5,077 nucleotides of DNA from the NCBI GenBank assembly GCA_021768055.1, contig JAASSE010000121.1, forward strand, positions 1 through 5,077, read 5' to 3'. Positions 4,972 to 5,077 of this stretch are shown one piece after another. The translations under genes and the position numbers were made by a program. This DNA is from Gammaproteobacteria bacterium (lineage in GTDB: Bacteria > Pseudomonadota > Gammaproteobacteria > SZUA-229). The notes under the pieces are model-generated. The model did not search any database and was not told the origin of the DNA. It saw nothing but the letters and a program-made list of their open reading frames with translations. Each line of letters begins with the position of its first letter. Positions within the stretch are counted from its first letter, which is position 1.

Positions 4972-5077
4972 ATGAATGTAAAAGTCGCTGTCCAGTCAAT
5001 CAGAGCACCATTCCTGATTTTAACCCCCGTATGCGTATTCCTTGGTCTGAGTACGGTCATTGCCAACAATGTAGACA
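4972..5077 (+). CDS. Probable UbiA-family prenyltransferase, N-terminal part
   Basis: Thirty-five codons are visible before the right edge. The ATG at 4972 is the only candidate start: an in-frame TGA lies upstream and no other start codon lies between. The Shine-Dalgarno is poor. The protein opens with a short basic segment ending in IRAPFL, followed by a membrane helix with LTPVCVFLGL. From memory this resembles the R-(A/P)-x-F-x-x-x-x-x-P-x-x-x-G beginning of UbiA-superfamily membrane prenyltransferases (such as MenA or UbiA types), which attach a polyprenyl tail to a quinone precursor. The diagnostic aspartate-rich motifs would lie beyond the window, so substrate and family remain provisional. 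It is divergent from nosZ. A quinone-pathway role would fit near a quinol-linked respiratory locus, but that link is inference. Confidence 0.55.
   Translation, partial: MNVKVAVQSIRAPFLILTPVCVFLGLSTVIANNVD

Overview
The window is one end of a nitrous-oxide reduction (nos) locus of the Sec-dependent, 'atypical' or clade II kind, probably from a denitrifying proteobacterium. A gammaproteobacterium or betaproteobacterium seems most likely, judging by NosZ style, FNR-type operators and roughly balanced base composition. This is an inference, and no rRNA or other marker is present. The reading from the right: a partial gene on the + strand (4972 onward) looks like the start of a UbiA-family prenyltransferase. 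It is separated by a regulatory interval of about 380 bases from a large leftward (- strand) gene, nosZ (4593 to 2284). NosZ carries all seven CuZ histidines and the CuA site, and has a Sec-type rather than twin-arginine signal.

Downstream of nosZ, still on the - strand, are a strong intrinsic terminator (about 2227-2257), a small monoheme cytochrome c (2205 to 1879), a diheme cytochrome c overlapping it (1882 to 1169), a 214-base interval, a second diheme cytochrome c (954 to 241), and the start of a membrane protein (203 to 1, cut by the window edge). The five heme domains in the three cytochromes resemble one another and probably arose by duplication. They are the obvious candidates to carry electrons to the CuA centre of NosZ in the periplasm. 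The usual maturation genes (nosD, nosF, nosY, nosL) and the quinol-side genes (nosG, nosH) are not in the window and would be expected to the left of position 1.

Regulation is unusually readable. A perfect FNR/DNR-type box (4699-4712) is centred at -41.5 from a predicted nosZ start near 4664, the classic class II activator position. A second, 9/10 FNR-type box (1080-1093), with an extended -10 at nearly the same spacing, lies in the 214-base gap between the two diheme cytochromes, so the locus is probably at least two anaerobically induced units. A separate perfect 16-bp palindrome (4727-4742) sits midway between the predicted nosZ start and a weaker predicted start for the divergent gene.

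Nothing here requires a wholly new system. The points most worth a second look are the roughly 115-residue C-terminal extension of NosZ, the terminator placed directly before the cytochrome genes, the second FNR promoter, the unidentified palindrome, and the diheme cytochrome whose second heme appears to lack a methionine ligand.
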